A stretch of DNA of 64,000 bases from Myxococcota bacterium. GTDB taxonomy: Bacteria; Myxococcota_A; UBA9160; UBA4427. The notes under the pieces were generated by a model. That model was not told the origin of the DNA. It saw only the letters and a program-made list of their open reading frames with translations, and did no database searches. Both the position numbers and the translations under genes were made by a program. The DNA is taken from NCBI GenBank assembly GCA_028278345.1, contig JANQEL010000151.1, positions 1 through 64,000 on the forward strand, in the 5' to 3' direction. How positions within the stretch are numbered: the stretch's first letter is position 1; every line of letters starts with the position of its first letter. Of this stretch, positions 56,658 to 64,000 are shown piece after piece.

Positions 56658-57733
56658 TGGATTTCGATCTCAGCGACGAACAGAAGATGCTGCAGGAAAC
56701 CGTGCAGCAGTTCATCGAGAATGAATGCCCCGCGCCTCGCTTGCGCGAGATCTTCGACGGCGACGAGGGCTACGACCCGGTGCTGTGGAAGGGGCTCGTC
56801 GAACTCGGCGTGGCCGGGCTCGCGATCGATGAGCAGTACGGCGGTGCGGGCCTCGAGATGCTCGACCTCGCCGTGGTGGCCGAGACGATCGGCTACGGCG
56901 CGTTGCCCGGGCCCTTCTTCAACCACGCGCTTGCCGCCTTTGCGATCGAGCAGGGGGGAAGCGATGCGCAGAAGGAAGCGTGGCTCCCCAAGCTCGCTTC
57001 GGGCGAAGCCCTGGGGACCATCGCGCTGTCGGATGCCGACGGCGGTTGGTCACCCGAACAGTGGACACTGGCTTCCGGCGATGCCCTCACCGGAACCAAG
57101 CCGGGGGTTCCCTTCGCCGACGTCGCCGACGTGATCGTCGTGGGCGTATCGGGCGGTGGGCTCGCACTGGTGACGAAGGACGCGGCGGGCATGACCTTCG
57201 AGGAGATCCCCATCGCCGATCGCACACGCCGCTTCTCGACGATCCAGTTCGACGGCACGCCGTGCGAGGTGCTCGGGAAGGGAGTCGAAGCGGCACCTCG
57301 GGTTCGCGACGCCGGCCTCGTCCTTCTCGCTGCCGACGCCTTCGGTGGCGCGCAGCGCTGCCTCGAGATGTCGGTCGAGTATGCGAAGACCCGCGAGCAG
57401 TTCGGTGTGGTGATCGGGCACTTCCAGGCGCTCAAGCATCAGCTCTCGAACATGGCGCTCCAGGTCGAGCCGAACCGGGGCCTGTACTGGTTCGCCGCCC
57501 ACGCCTTCGATCATCAGACCGACCAATCCGAGCGCATGGCCGCCGTCGCGAAGGCGCACATCACGGACTGCTTCATGCAGGTAGCGCGTGACGCCGTCGA
57601 AGCCCACGGCGGCATCGGCTTCACCTGGGAGTGCGACCTCCAGTTCTGGTTCAAGCGCGCGATGTTCGACCGCGCCTTCCTGGGTACGCCGCCGACCCAC
57701 CGCGCGAGAGCGGCCGAACTGGCGGGCTGGTAG
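56657..57733 (+). CDS. Acyl-CoA dehydrogenase, small subunit of a probable heteromeric enzyme
   Basis: A protein of 358 residues, shorter than single-chain acyl-CoA dehydrogenases. It has DFDLSDEQKMLQETVQQFI at the start, DEQYGGAGLEMLDLAVVAETIG, and at the end YAKTREQFGVVIGHFQALKHQLSNM and HGGIGFTWECDLQFWFKRA. The middle beta domain is reduced and lacks the usual SEPGSGSD-type FAD loop (ALSDADGGWSP in its place), as expected when the partner supplies it. Its ATG overlaps the previous stop by one base (TGATG), so translation is coupled. The final codons are duplicated at 59204-59250. Confidence 0.92.
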   Translation: MDFDLSDEQKMLQETVQQFIENECPAPRLREIFDGDEGYDPVLWKGLVELGVAGLAIDEQYGGAGLEMLDLAVVAETIGYGALPGPFFNHALAAFAIEQGGSDAQKEAWLPKLASGEALGTIALSDADGGWSPEQWTLASGDALTGTKPGVPFADVADVIVVGVSGGGLALVTKDAAGMTFEEIPIADRTRRFSTIQFDGTPCEVLGKGVEAAPRVRDAGLVLLAADAFGGAQRCLEMSVEYAKTREQFGVVIGHFQALKHQLSNMALQVEPNRGLYWFAAHAFDHQTDQSERMAAVAKAHITDCFMQVARDAVEAHGGIGFTWECDLQFWFKRAMFDRAFLGTPPTHRARAAELAGW

Positions 57734-57736
57734 CGG
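57690..57736 (+). repeat. 47-bp direct repeat, copy 1 (3' end of acyl-CoA dehydrogenase gene)
   Basis: This stretch covers the last codons and stop of the acyl-CoA dehydrogenase and pairs with 59204-59250, with 43 of 47 positions identical and no gaps. It begins CGCCGACCCACCGCGCGAGA. Similarity ends right after the stop codon region. Confidence 0.9.
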
Positions 57737-57806
57737 GCTGCAGCTGGATTCGCAAACGTCCCAGGCCAACGAATGCCACCAGGGTCGGAGTCGTTGCTTG
57801 CCCATC

Positions 57807-59150
57807 ATGATCCGCAGGTATCCAAAGGCGGACCCAATGCTCGCGCTGCTCGCGCTCGTCGCACTGATGGGTGTGGCTTGCGACCAGCCCGCCGAGCGTC
57901 CTCCCCGGTTGCTGGTGATCGGGATCGACGGAGCTTCGCCCCGTGTGATGGATCGGCTCGTCGCCGAGGGGCAGGTTCCGAATCTCTCCGCGCTCGCGAA
58001 ACGCGGCGCCTACGGCCCGCTTCGCTCGGAGCGCCCGATCTTCTCCCCGCGAATCTGGAACACCATGGCGACGGGGAAACATCCCCGGGAGCACGGGATC
58101 CTGTCTTTCGTGTCCGGGGTGGGCGAGGAGAGATACCTGTTTACGGGCGTCCACCGTGAGGTTCCCGCGATCTGGAACATCCTCTCCAATGCGGGGCGAA
58201 GTGTCGGGGTCGTCAATTGGTGGACGACCTATCCACCCGAGAACATCAACGGAGTGATGGTTTCCGATCACTTCTTCCCCGAACACATCGATGGAGTTCG
58301 CAGGATGTTCTCGGTCTCCGGCGAAAGCTCGGGAGCCCTCGTTTCGCCGGCCGAGTTCGAACCCCTTGCCCGGTTGGCCGTCGAGCGAAGCGCTGAGATC
58401 GAAACGCTCCAACATGACTTCGGTCCCGAAACGGCACTTCCTCCCTGGGTGACTCGAGCCGACCTCATCAGGCACTTCCGAAGCGACCATGAGATCGCCC
58501 GGGTTGCCCTCGAGGTGCAGTCGCGAACGGCCCCCGACGTCATGCTGGTCTTCATGCCTGGCATCGACCGTGTCTCCCATTGGCTCTGGGGATGTCTGGA
58601 ACCTCCGGACCTGTATCCGCCGGGCCTGCGGCCCACACCGGAAGATCGCGAGGGATGCACGCGCTCATTGGAGACCTACTACCGCGTCACCGATGGGCTG
58701 ATCGGTCAACTCGTTGCGGATTACTCGGAGCAGGACCACGTCCTGGTCGTCTCCGACCACGGCTTCGAAGCCGGGGAGAACATGATGCTCCTCACCGGAA
58801 GACACCGAACCGAAAAGGCGCTCGACGGTGTGATCTTCGCTGCCGGCCGATGGATCAGGCCCGCGTCCGACATCGGTACCACGAGCATCTACGACATCAT
58901 GCCCATGCTGCTCAGCCTTTCGGCGCTTCCGATCGCAAGTGATCTCGAAGGGAAGCTCCCGGACTTCGTCAGCGCGCCCGATCTACCGCAGGTGTCGAGC
59001 TATGACGACACGCCGGTCGAACGCGTCCAGCACGAGGAATCCGGAATGGAGGACACCATCATCGAGCAGCTGCGGGTACTCGGCTATTTCGAAGAGGAAG
59101 CCGAGGCCGCGATCGATGAACGCGGTGGCCGCGACCCTTCCGCCGACTGA
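57807..59150 (+). CDS. Lipoprotein of the type I phosphodiesterase/alkaline phosphatase superfamily
   Basis: A protein of 447 residues. The N-terminus (LALLALVALMGVAC) looks like a lipoprotein signal with Cys near residue 26. The core is the alkaline phosphatase fold: LLVIGIDGASPRVMDRLV (metal-binding Asp), with the nucleophile region SPRIWNTMATGKHP (Thr or Ser), FMPGIDRVSHWLWG, and VLVVSDHGFEAGENMM (metal-binding Asp-His), with a third metal His in GRHR. Substrate unknown; phospho- or sulfo-esters at the cell surface are possible. A TTG at 57798 with GGAG upstream is an alternative start. The gene is enclosed by repeats of its neighbours' 3' ends. Confidence 0.85.
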   Translation: MIRRYPKADPMLALLALVALMGVACDQPAERPPRLLVIGIDGASPRVMDRLVAEGQVPNLSALAKRGAYGPLRSERPIFSPRIWNTMATGKHPREHGILSFVSGVGEERYLFTGVHREVPAIWNILSNAGRSVGVVNWWTTYPPENINGVMVSDHFFPEHIDGVRRMFSVSGESSGALVSPAEFEPLARLAVERSAEIETLQHDFGPETALPPWVTRADLIRHFRSDHEIARVALEVQSRTAPDVMLVFMPGIDRVSHWLWGCLEPPDLYPPGLRPTPEDREGCTRSLETYYRVTDGLIGQLVADYSEQDHVLVVSDHGFEAGENMMLLTGRHRTEKALDGVIFAAGRWIRPASDIGTTSIYDIMPMLLSLSALPIASDLEGKLPDFVSAPDLPQVSSYDDTPVERVQHEESGMEDTIIEQLRVLGYFEEEAEAAIDERGGRDPSAD

Positions 59151-59156
59151 CGATCC

Positions 59157-59211
59157 CATCGCTGCGCGCGAACACCCCGGCCGTCTTGTCGGCCGCCGCG
59201 AGTCGCCGAAC
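59157..59211 (-). pseudogene. Decayed copy of the 3' end of the GT-C glycosyltransferase gene
   Basis: This 55-bp stretch aligns with 60531-60586, which encodes the last codons of the glycosyltransferase at 60508-61974, with about seven mismatches and one base missing. On the reverse strand the shared residues read FGDSR and, after the frameshift, KTAGVFARSD. It has the same orientation as the intact gene. It lies directly after the phosphodiesterase stop and runs into the second acyl-CoA dehydrogenase tail copy, sharing CGCCGAAC with it. Confidence 0.7.
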
Positions 59212-59250
59212 CACCGCGCGAGAGCGGCCGAACGGGTGGGCCGGTAGCGG
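59204..59250 (+). repeat. 47-bp direct repeat, copy 2 (acyl-CoA dehydrogenase tail remnant)
   Basis: This segment matches 57690-57736 at 43 of 47 positions, including the position of the TAG stop. Here no dehydrogenase gene precedes it. Its first 8 bases overlap the end of the glycosyltransferase tail remnant, marking a recombination joint. About 180 bp of apparently empty sequence follow before the next start. Confidence 0.88.
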
Positions 59251-59428
59251 ACGAAACGGGTCGTCTCGGGAAACGCGTCGAAGGATCTCCTTGAACTCGT
59301 CCAGTCTCGCTGGAGACGCGAAAGATCCAGCGCGTCTTCAATCGCGTCGTCTCGCGAAGTTGATTTCGATCATTTCCCAAAGAACACATCGTCTTTCAGT
59401 CGAAATGCCCACCCATTGGAGGGCGGTC

Positions 59429-60178
59429 ATGGAAATGTTCGGACTGGGGTGCGTCTTCGCCTATTGCTGCACGGCGCTCTTCGTTGCCGTGAGAGTCTTG
59501 CGCCTGGCCACACAAACGGGAGAAGCGCCGGAAACGCTGATCGGGCTTTCGCTCTTGATTGGCGGGGCCATCGGTTATCCGCTGAGTGTGGTGGGGACCC
59601 TGTTGGCGACTGGACAGCCGGATCTCGCCTTGCGGTTGACGCTGGCTGGGACCCTTGCGCTCCACCTCAGCAGCTTCCTGGTCGCGCTGAGTTGGTGTGC
59701 CATCTATCACCGCGGGCAGGCCTGGAGTCGCTGGGTCGTGGTCGCGGTGTCGATCCTGCTGTTCTGCTCGGTCATCGACCGCAGTGCGTCTCTCGACGCC
59801 GAGACCCTGGTTGCGGCGGGGCGAACCGGCTCGGTCGGCTATCTGATCTCGCTGGCGATTCAGCTTCTGGCCCATGTGTTGAACGCTGCGTCGGGTATCC
59901 ACTACTACTCGAAGCTTCGCCGACGCGTGCGAATCGACCTGGCCGACCCCATCGTGGCAAACCGCATTGGCCTCTGGTCGGCTACGTCGTGCTGTGTGGT
60001 GATTCAGTACGGTTACAGCCTCGCGTCGCCGTTCCTCTCGCGCTCGTTCGATGCGCTCGCCTACGCACCCGTGTTCGTCGGTAGCCTCGGCCTGTTCATC
60101 GCGAGCTTCCTGATGCTCGCCTTCCTGCCGCCTCCCTTCTACACCCGATGGATCCGCGGCGCAGCGGAGGCGTCGTGA
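59429..60178 (+). CDS. Seven-TM membrane protein of unknown function
   Basis: A protein of 249 residues with seven predicted membrane helices at about 3-23, 36-58, 63-91, 97-112, 128-154, 175-195 and 212-238. Loops are short, with Arg/Lys-rich cytosolic turns (SKLRRRVRIDL). Some helices carry polar residues (SWCAIYH, CCTALF). I do not recognise the family; the 7-TM layout is seen in sensory and carotenoid-related proteins, but no retinal Lys or other diagnostic residue is evident. GGAGG 6 bp before the ATG at 59429 selects this start. The next small gene overlaps its stop (GTGA). Confidence 0.72.
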   Translation: MEMFGLGCVFAYCCTALFVAVRVLRLATQTGEAPETLIGLSLLIGGAIGYPLSVVGTLLATGQPDLALRLTLAGTLALHLSSFLVALSWCAIYHRGQAWSRWVVVAVSILLFCSVIDRSASLDAETLVAAGRTGSVGYLISLAIQLLAHVLNAASGIHYYSKLRRRVRIDLADPIVANRIGLWSATSCCVVIQYGYSLASPFLSRSFDALAYAPVFVGSLGLFIASFLMLAFLPPPFYTRWIRGAAEAS

Positions 60179-60483
60179 GCTCCGATAGCCCCGTGTTCAG
60201 CGTCGTGACCGAGGCCCTCGAGCGGGAAACGACTCTCGATCGCGTCGAGTCACGTGGCACGGTACGACTCGTCCTGCGAGACGGAGGACTCGACTCGCAG
60301 AGCGTCGATGTGCGGCAGATGAAGGCGGTGATTCGGAACCTGCTCCCCGAAGCGCTGCGCGCACGTGGGATTCCGAATGAGGGCGAGGTATGCGCACGCC
60401 TCGACTACGCGATCGAATGTGAGGGTTTCGACACCGTCGAGCGGGAGAGCCCCGAGGACGTCTTCGCGCGGCTGGGCCGCTGA
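60175..60483 (+). CDS. Small protein translationally coupled to the 7-TM protein
   Basis: A protein of 102 residues with no signal peptide or membrane helix. The predicted pattern is helix (VVTEALERETTLDRV), two strands (GTVRLVLRDGG), then helices (VDVRQMKAVIRNLLPEALRARG, EVCARLDYAIECEGF), ending in SPEDVFARLGR. I do not recognise the family. GGAGG precedes the GTG at 60175, and the start overlaps the upstream stop as GTGA, a standard coupling. A cytosolic partner or regulator of the 7-TM protein is a fair guess. Confidence 0.72.
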   Translation: MSSDSPVFSVVTEALERETTLDRVESRGTVRLVLRDGGLDSQSVDVRQMKAVIRNLLPEALRARGIPNEGEVCARLDYAIECEGFDTVERESPEDVFARLGR

Positions 60484-60507
60484 GGATCGCCTTCGTCGCG
60501 AGTCGGC

Positions 60508-61974
60508 TCAGTAGTCTCGCGAAGCGACGACATCGCTGCGGGCGAACACGCCGGTGGCCTTGTCGGGGTGCCGCGAGTCGCCGAACACGCCGATCAGGCG
60601 GTACGAGAGATCTTCGACGCCTTCGCGGTATTGAAGCTTCCGGATCACGTACGCGGGTGCGTAGACGTCGTGCCAGTAGTCCGGGTTTCCCGCGTAGGTC
60701 TGACGTGCGACTTCGGGGTCGAGCAGGCCCACCATGTCGACGACTTCGCTCGTGGCGTAGTAGCCGACATAGCCGATCGAACCGGCGGCCACGCGGGTTT
60801 CGGGTGGGACGCGTTCTGCGAGCCAGCGGGACGCTGCGCCGAGACCGCCGTCGAGATCGTTGCCGTGCCAGCGCATCGCCCAGCGGTTCGCGCGCACCTG
60901 CTGGATCCCCATGCCGTCGACCGCGATCAGCGCGACCGCGAGCAGGGCGTAGACGGGCCATCGCGGTAGCGCGCGTTCAACCAGCCATCGGGTCGAAGAA
61001 GCGAGGCCGCAAGCCGAGAGAGTGAAGAAGCCGACGTTGAAGGGGGTGTAGTACCAGGGCGCGCGTGGGAGACCGAGTGCGATGAAGAGCAATACGAGCA
61101 CCGCGCAGCAGGCCAGCAGGGCGTTCACGGCAGTGGGCTTTCGCTCGAGAGAGAACAGGCCGAGCAGCGCGAAGGGGATGGCATACCAGAAACCCATCAC
61201 CACATCGGGAATGCGTGAAACGTAGGTGCCCCAGTTGTTCGCGGTGAGCAGCTTCACTTCAGCCGAGTCGGGAAGCATCGAACCCTTCGTGATGTAGAAG
61301 AGGGTGCCCACCGAGATCACGATCGCGGCAGCGATCGCACCGGGCACGATCCAGACTCGAAACCACGCCTGCAGGTCATCCCGGCGCGCGAAGCCGAGAT
61401 CCAGTGCTGCGAGCACCGGCCCCACGAGCACCGCCTCGGGACGCACGAGGTAGAGCAATCCCGTCAACAGCCCCACGGCGCGCAATCGATCGGTCGCCCA
61501 GGCGAGACAGGCCAGCATCAAGAACACCAGATACAGCGGTGTCTCCATCCCGCTGAACAGGTGATAGACCGCCACGAACTTCGCGCTCACGAAGGCGGCT
61601 ACCGCACATCCCGCGAGCACCGGATCGATCCCGCTCGAAACGAGCACGCGATGGAAGAAGAACACGCCGAGCGCCACGACGATGGCCTCGACGACCTTGA
61701 CCACCGGGAAGATCGCCTGCGGCTCGGCGGGATCGAAGAAGCCGAGGTAGAGCAGGCTCTGGATCACCGTGTGGAGCGCCGACGTCACCGCGTGATCGTT
61801 CGCCCCGGTGTTGAACGTCCAACCGCCCCCCGTCGCGATGTTCTTCGCATAGGTGAGATAGATCATCGCGTCATCGAGGAAGAAGCGTTGTTCGAGGCTG
61901 AACGCGATGCTCAGGAGCAGCGGCAGGCCGAAGCACGCGACTCCGATCCCCATGCGTATCCGGGGATCGCTCAT
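60508..61974 (-). CDS. GT-C family membrane glycosyltransferase
   Basis: A protein of 488 residues with about nine to eleven membrane helices. Near the N-terminus an acidic pair and the following motif (FFLDDAMIYLTYAKNIATG, then AVTSALHTVIQSL) match GT-C enzymes that use polyprenyl-phosphate sugars, with some likeness to arabinofuranosyl or mannosyl transferases. A soluble C-terminal part (about 385-488) has GSIGYVGYYATSEVVDMVGLLDPEV. The ATG at 61974 has GGAGGGG upstream; an in-frame TTG 14 codons earlier is less likely. Its last codons occur again as a remnant at 59157-59211. It converges on the small coupled gene with a 24-bp gap. Confidence 0.85.
   Translation of the reverse strand: MSDPRIRMGIGVACFGLPLLLSIAFSLEQRFFLDDAMIYLTYAKNIATGGGWTFNTGANDHAVTSALHTVIQSLLYLGFFDPAEPQAIFPVVKVVEAIVVALGVFFFHRVLVSSGIDPVLAGCAVAAFVSAKFVAVYHLFSGMETPLYLVFLMLACLAWATDRLRAVGLLTGLLYLVRPEAVLVGPVLAALDLGFARRDDLQAWFRVWIVPGAIAAAIVISVGTLFYITKGSMLPDSAEVKLLTANNWGTYVSRIPDVVMGFWYAIPFALLGLFSLERKPTAVNALLACCAVLVLLFIALGLPRAPWYYTPFNVGFFTLSACGLASSTRWLVERALPRWPVYALLAVALIAVDGMGIQQVRANRWAMRWHGNDLDGGLGAASRWLAERVPPETRVAAGSIGYVGYYATSEVVDMVGLLDPEVARQTYAGNPDYWHDVYAPAYVIRKLQYREGVEDLSYRLIGVFGDSRHPDKATGVFARSDVVASRDY
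60531..60586 (-). repeat. 56-bp repeat, intact copy in glycosyltransferase 3' end
   Basis: This segment, which begins CATCGCTGCGGGCGAACACG on the forward strand, encodes the FGDSRHPDKATGVFARSD part of the glycosyltransferase. It is the source-like copy of the remnant at 59157-59211. Confidence 0.75.
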
Positions 61975-62073
61975 ACCCTCGCGCCCCTCCGCGCCCGATG
62001 TCGAAAACGCCAACACGTACGCGGCGTATCGGTGGAGCGTGCGCGTCGATGAAGGGCTTTGGAGCGGGGAGCC

Positions 62074-63822
62074 CTACGACGAGATGCGAAGCGTCCGCAG
62101 GCGGTTGAGCGCGGCGCCGATCTCGAAGCGCCGCGGGCGCGCGAGCGCCCCCGGGTGCTCGCCGCGGCGCGCGAAGGGGTCGAGGAAGTCGAGCCCCTCG
62201 TCGTCGAAGCGTGCTTCGAGGGCGTCGAGAATCGCCGCGACGGTCACGCCCTCCCCCATCAGCTCCCGGGCCGCGTGGTGGATCGCGAGGCCCACTGCGC
62301 GGGTCTGGCTCGGATCGACGAGTTGCTCGACGCCGCGCAGGTTCAGGTCTTCGCGACCGAAACCCATCGCGTCGACTCCGCGCACGTCGATCTTCACCGC
62401 GCGTCTGCCCCGGGATGCATCGATGCTCGACGCTTCGGGTACGCGGCCGCGTGGCGCTTCGATGGGGGCGTCCGCTTCGCGCTCGCGACTTCCCGGGTTG
62501 GCTTCGGCGATCTTCTTCGCATCGGCGGTCGCATCGTGCGGGCGGTAGTCGCGCATCGCGATCACCTGATCGGCGGCTTCGAAGTAGTCGCCGCAGCCTC
62601 CCATCACGAGCACGGTCGAAACGCCGAGCCGTTCGTGCAATTCGGCGACGCGATCGACGAAGGGGGTGATGGGTTCGTGGTCGCGGTGCACCAGGGCCTG
62701 CATGCGCGCGTCGCGCAGCATGAAGTTGGTCGCGCAGGTGTCCTCGTCGAGCAGCAGGCCCTTCGCCCCCACCTCGATTGCCTCGATGATGCTCGCTGCC
62801 TGGCTCGTGCTTCCGCTGGCGTCGTCCGTCGAGAAGTCCCGTGTGTCGCGATCGCCGGGAAGCGAACCGATGAAGGGGTGGATGTCGGTGCGCGCCACGC
62901 GGCGGCCGTCCTCGGCGCGGATCTTCACGAGATCGGGGCTGGCGACGACGTACTCACGTCCATCGCCGGGGACGTGGTCGTAGACGCTACGCTCGAGGGC
63001 CTTCAGCAGGGTCGACTTGCCGTGGTAGCCGCCGCCGACGATCAGCGTGATGCCACGCGCGATCCCCATGCCGCGGATCGTGCGTGCGTGGGAATCACCG
63101 AGCGGATACGGGAGGTCCAGCGAGACCTCGAATGCTTCGGGGGATTCGAATGGGACGACTTCGTCGCCTTCGAGTGGAATGTCACTGGCTCCGCTTGCCC
63201 GCGGTAGGCGAGCCCCATTCGCTACGAATGCGACGAGCCCGCGCTCGTCGAGCTGTGCGCGAATAGCCGCCTGATTCCGAACGCACTCGACGAAACCGGT
63301 AAGCGCGTCTTCATCGAGCGAGTCTCGCAGCAACCCTGCCCGCGCGATTCGCGGGAGCGTTTCGCAGAGCAGCCCCTCGGCCTTGCGGCCGAGAATGCGC
63401 CGCCCGGCCGCCGGAAGCCCGACTTCGACGCGCGCCTCGATCCACTCGGGCGTGAGCACGGCTGCACTCCGCTCGATGACCTCCTGCCCGCCGGCGTCGA
63501 TGCGGATCGTTCCGCTCTTGCCGCTGCCACCCCGGTCGGCGGGATGCTCCGCGATCGCATCTCGAACCGCGCGCGCCACGAAATCCTCGACGGCCACGCG
63601 CGCCACGTCGTCCAGCACCCACTCCCGATCGAAACCCGCGACTTCCATCGGCATACGCACGCGGAGTTTCGAAGGCGCCGCAAAGGGATCGCCCTGAACG
63701 TGATCGATGAAGAGGGTGAGGTCATCGAACGCATACGCCCCGCGCAGATCCTTGTACGCGGGATAGCCGCGCCCGTCGATCCGCTGGCATTCGCGCGCAA
63801 GCGCGCTGGCGTCGCGACTCAT
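62074..63822 (-). CDS. ABC-ATPase domain-containing protein
   Basis: A protein of 582 residues of a predicted P-loop ATPase family. The first 240 residues hold the family-specific N-terminal domain (RGYPAYKDLRGAY, GRKAEGLLCETLPRIARAGLL). A Walker A motif, GGGYHGKSTLLKAL, is at about 263-275. LLLDEDTCATNFMLRD acts as the Walker B and a following conserved motif, and STVLVMGGCGDYFEAAD forms a further motif of the ATPase core. No transmembrane helices are present. The biological role is unknown; the family is often called a predicted ABC-class ATPase. Its ATG overlaps the stop of the upstream small gene (ATGA). Confidence 0.87.
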   Translation of the reverse strand: MSRDASALARECQRIDGRGYPAYKDLRGAYAFDDLTLFIDHVQGDPFAAPSKLRVRMPMEVAGFDREWVLDDVARVAVEDFVARAVRDAIAEHPADRGGSGKSGTIRIDAGGQEVIERSAAVLTPEWIEARVEVGLPAAGRRILGRKAEGLLCETLPRIARAGLLRDSLDEDALTGFVECVRNQAAIRAQLDERGLVAFVANGARLPRASGASDIPLEGDEVVPFESPEAFEVSLDLPYPLGDSHARTIRGMGIARGITLIVGGGYHGKSTLLKALERSVYDHVPGDGREYVVASPDLVKIRAEDGRRVARTDIHPFIGSLPGDRDTRDFSTDDASGSTSQAASIIEAIEVGAKGLLLDEDTCATNFMLRDARMQALVHRDHEPITPFVDRVAELHERLGVSTVLVMGGCGDYFEAADQVIAMRDYRPHDATADAKKIAEANPGSREREADAPIEAPRGRVPEASSIDASRGRRAVKIDVRGVDAMGFGREDLNLRGVEQLVDPSQTRAVGLAIHHAARELMGEGVTVAAILDALEARFDDEGLDFLDPFARRGEHPGALARPRRFEIGAALNRLRTLRISS

Positions 63823-63992
63823 GCGGCGGGCTGGCGCTCTGCCTCGGCGTGTTCGGCCTGACCCGTGCAGTTGCGCTCGTGGAGTTCGGGGCAGCCCTTG
63901 CGCGCGTATTCGCAGGCGCGGGTCTCGTCGGCGAGGCGGGTGGCGAGGAACTTCGCGTAGTCGCAGCGCGCACGGATGTCGTCGCGGCTCAT
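63819..63992 (-). CDS. Small Cys-containing protein, possibly continuing past the window edge
   Basis: From the ATG at 63992 this encodes 57 residues, MSRDDIRARCDYAKFLATRL at the start and EHAEAERQPAA at the end. Four cysteines are visible, two of them in EYARKGCPELHERNCTG, which suggests a metal site or redox role. A GTG just upstream and open sequence to the edge mean the true start may lie outside. The stop overlaps the start of the ABC-ATPase gene (ATGA), so the two are translationally coupled. I do not recognise the family. Confidence 0.65.
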   Translation of the reverse strand: MSRDDIRARCDYAKFLATRLADETRACEYARKGCPELHERNCTGQAEHAEAERQPAA

Positions 63993-64000
63993 CACCGCAA

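Overview
The window reads as ordinary chromosome from a high-GC, Gram-negative, free-living and probably aerobic bacterium. No tRNA, rRNA, insertion sequence, integrase, phage gene or CRISPR array is visible. The gene mix (MsrP/MsrQ periplasmic repair, PA0069-type radical SAM protein, several Ltp/acyl-CoA genes, hybrid sensor kinases, HD-GYP and PilZ proteins, proteases with Cys-rich inserts, an EF-G paralogue, FapA-like protein) suggests a lineage of the former Deltaproteobacteria (Myxococcota or a neighbour). That placement is an inference from gene content only.

Layout. 1-6 kb: a membrane-anchored methyltransferase (partial), a divergent TetR regulator with a double palindromic operator, then a hybrid histidine kinase with a membrane/spermidine-synthase-like fusion. 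6-16.8 kb: S-adenosylhomocysteinase, a tail-anchored coiled-coil protein divergent from RmuC, an HDOD protein, thyA-folA, a TraB-family protein, and a thiolase-like/DUF35/enoyl-CoA hydratase operon. 17-25 kb: a large secreted subtilase, a MscS channel, msrPQ, a membrane histidine kinase and a divergent HD-GYP protein. 25-35 kb: EF-G-like GTPase behind a 382-bp leader, a CBS protein, a FapA-like protein, an HtrA-type protease, a GT-C glycosyltransferase, an LPP20-type lipoprotein, a tandem-PilZ protein and the ribosome-rescue factor ArfB. 35-46.6 kb: two small charged proteins, an alkylsulfatase-like hydrolase, gcvP, a KefB-type antiporter, a polyprenyl-phosphate sugar transferase, fabV and a 3-methyladenine glycosylase. 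46.6-64 kb: sucA, an amino-acid dehydrogenase, a PAS histidine kinase, a LOG protein behind a radical SAM protein, a two-gene acyl-CoA dehydrogenase, a phosphodiesterase lipoprotein, a 7-TM protein with a small partner, a second GT-C protein, and an ABC-ATPase-domain protein with a small Cys-containing partner.

Themes. Acyl-CoA metabolism recurs (thiolase fold without the catalytic Cys, DUF35, hydratase, paired acyl-CoA dehydrogenases, FabV) and looks like degradation of a bulky or branched side chain. C-di-GMP related proteins (HD-GYP, tandem PilZ) and three orphan sensor kinases indicate much signalling with no partners nearby.

The most unusual structure is at 57.69-60.59 kb. A 47-bp copy of the acyl-CoA dehydrogenase 3' end and a 55-bp decayed copy of the glycosyltransferase 3' end are fused back to back at 59,204-59,211, as if two alternative gene cassettes for the same slot had been joined in tandem. 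A second window-wide pattern is a set of genes whose only start signal is a TAnnnT hexamer 5-9 nt before the start codon, suggesting leaderless transcripts.
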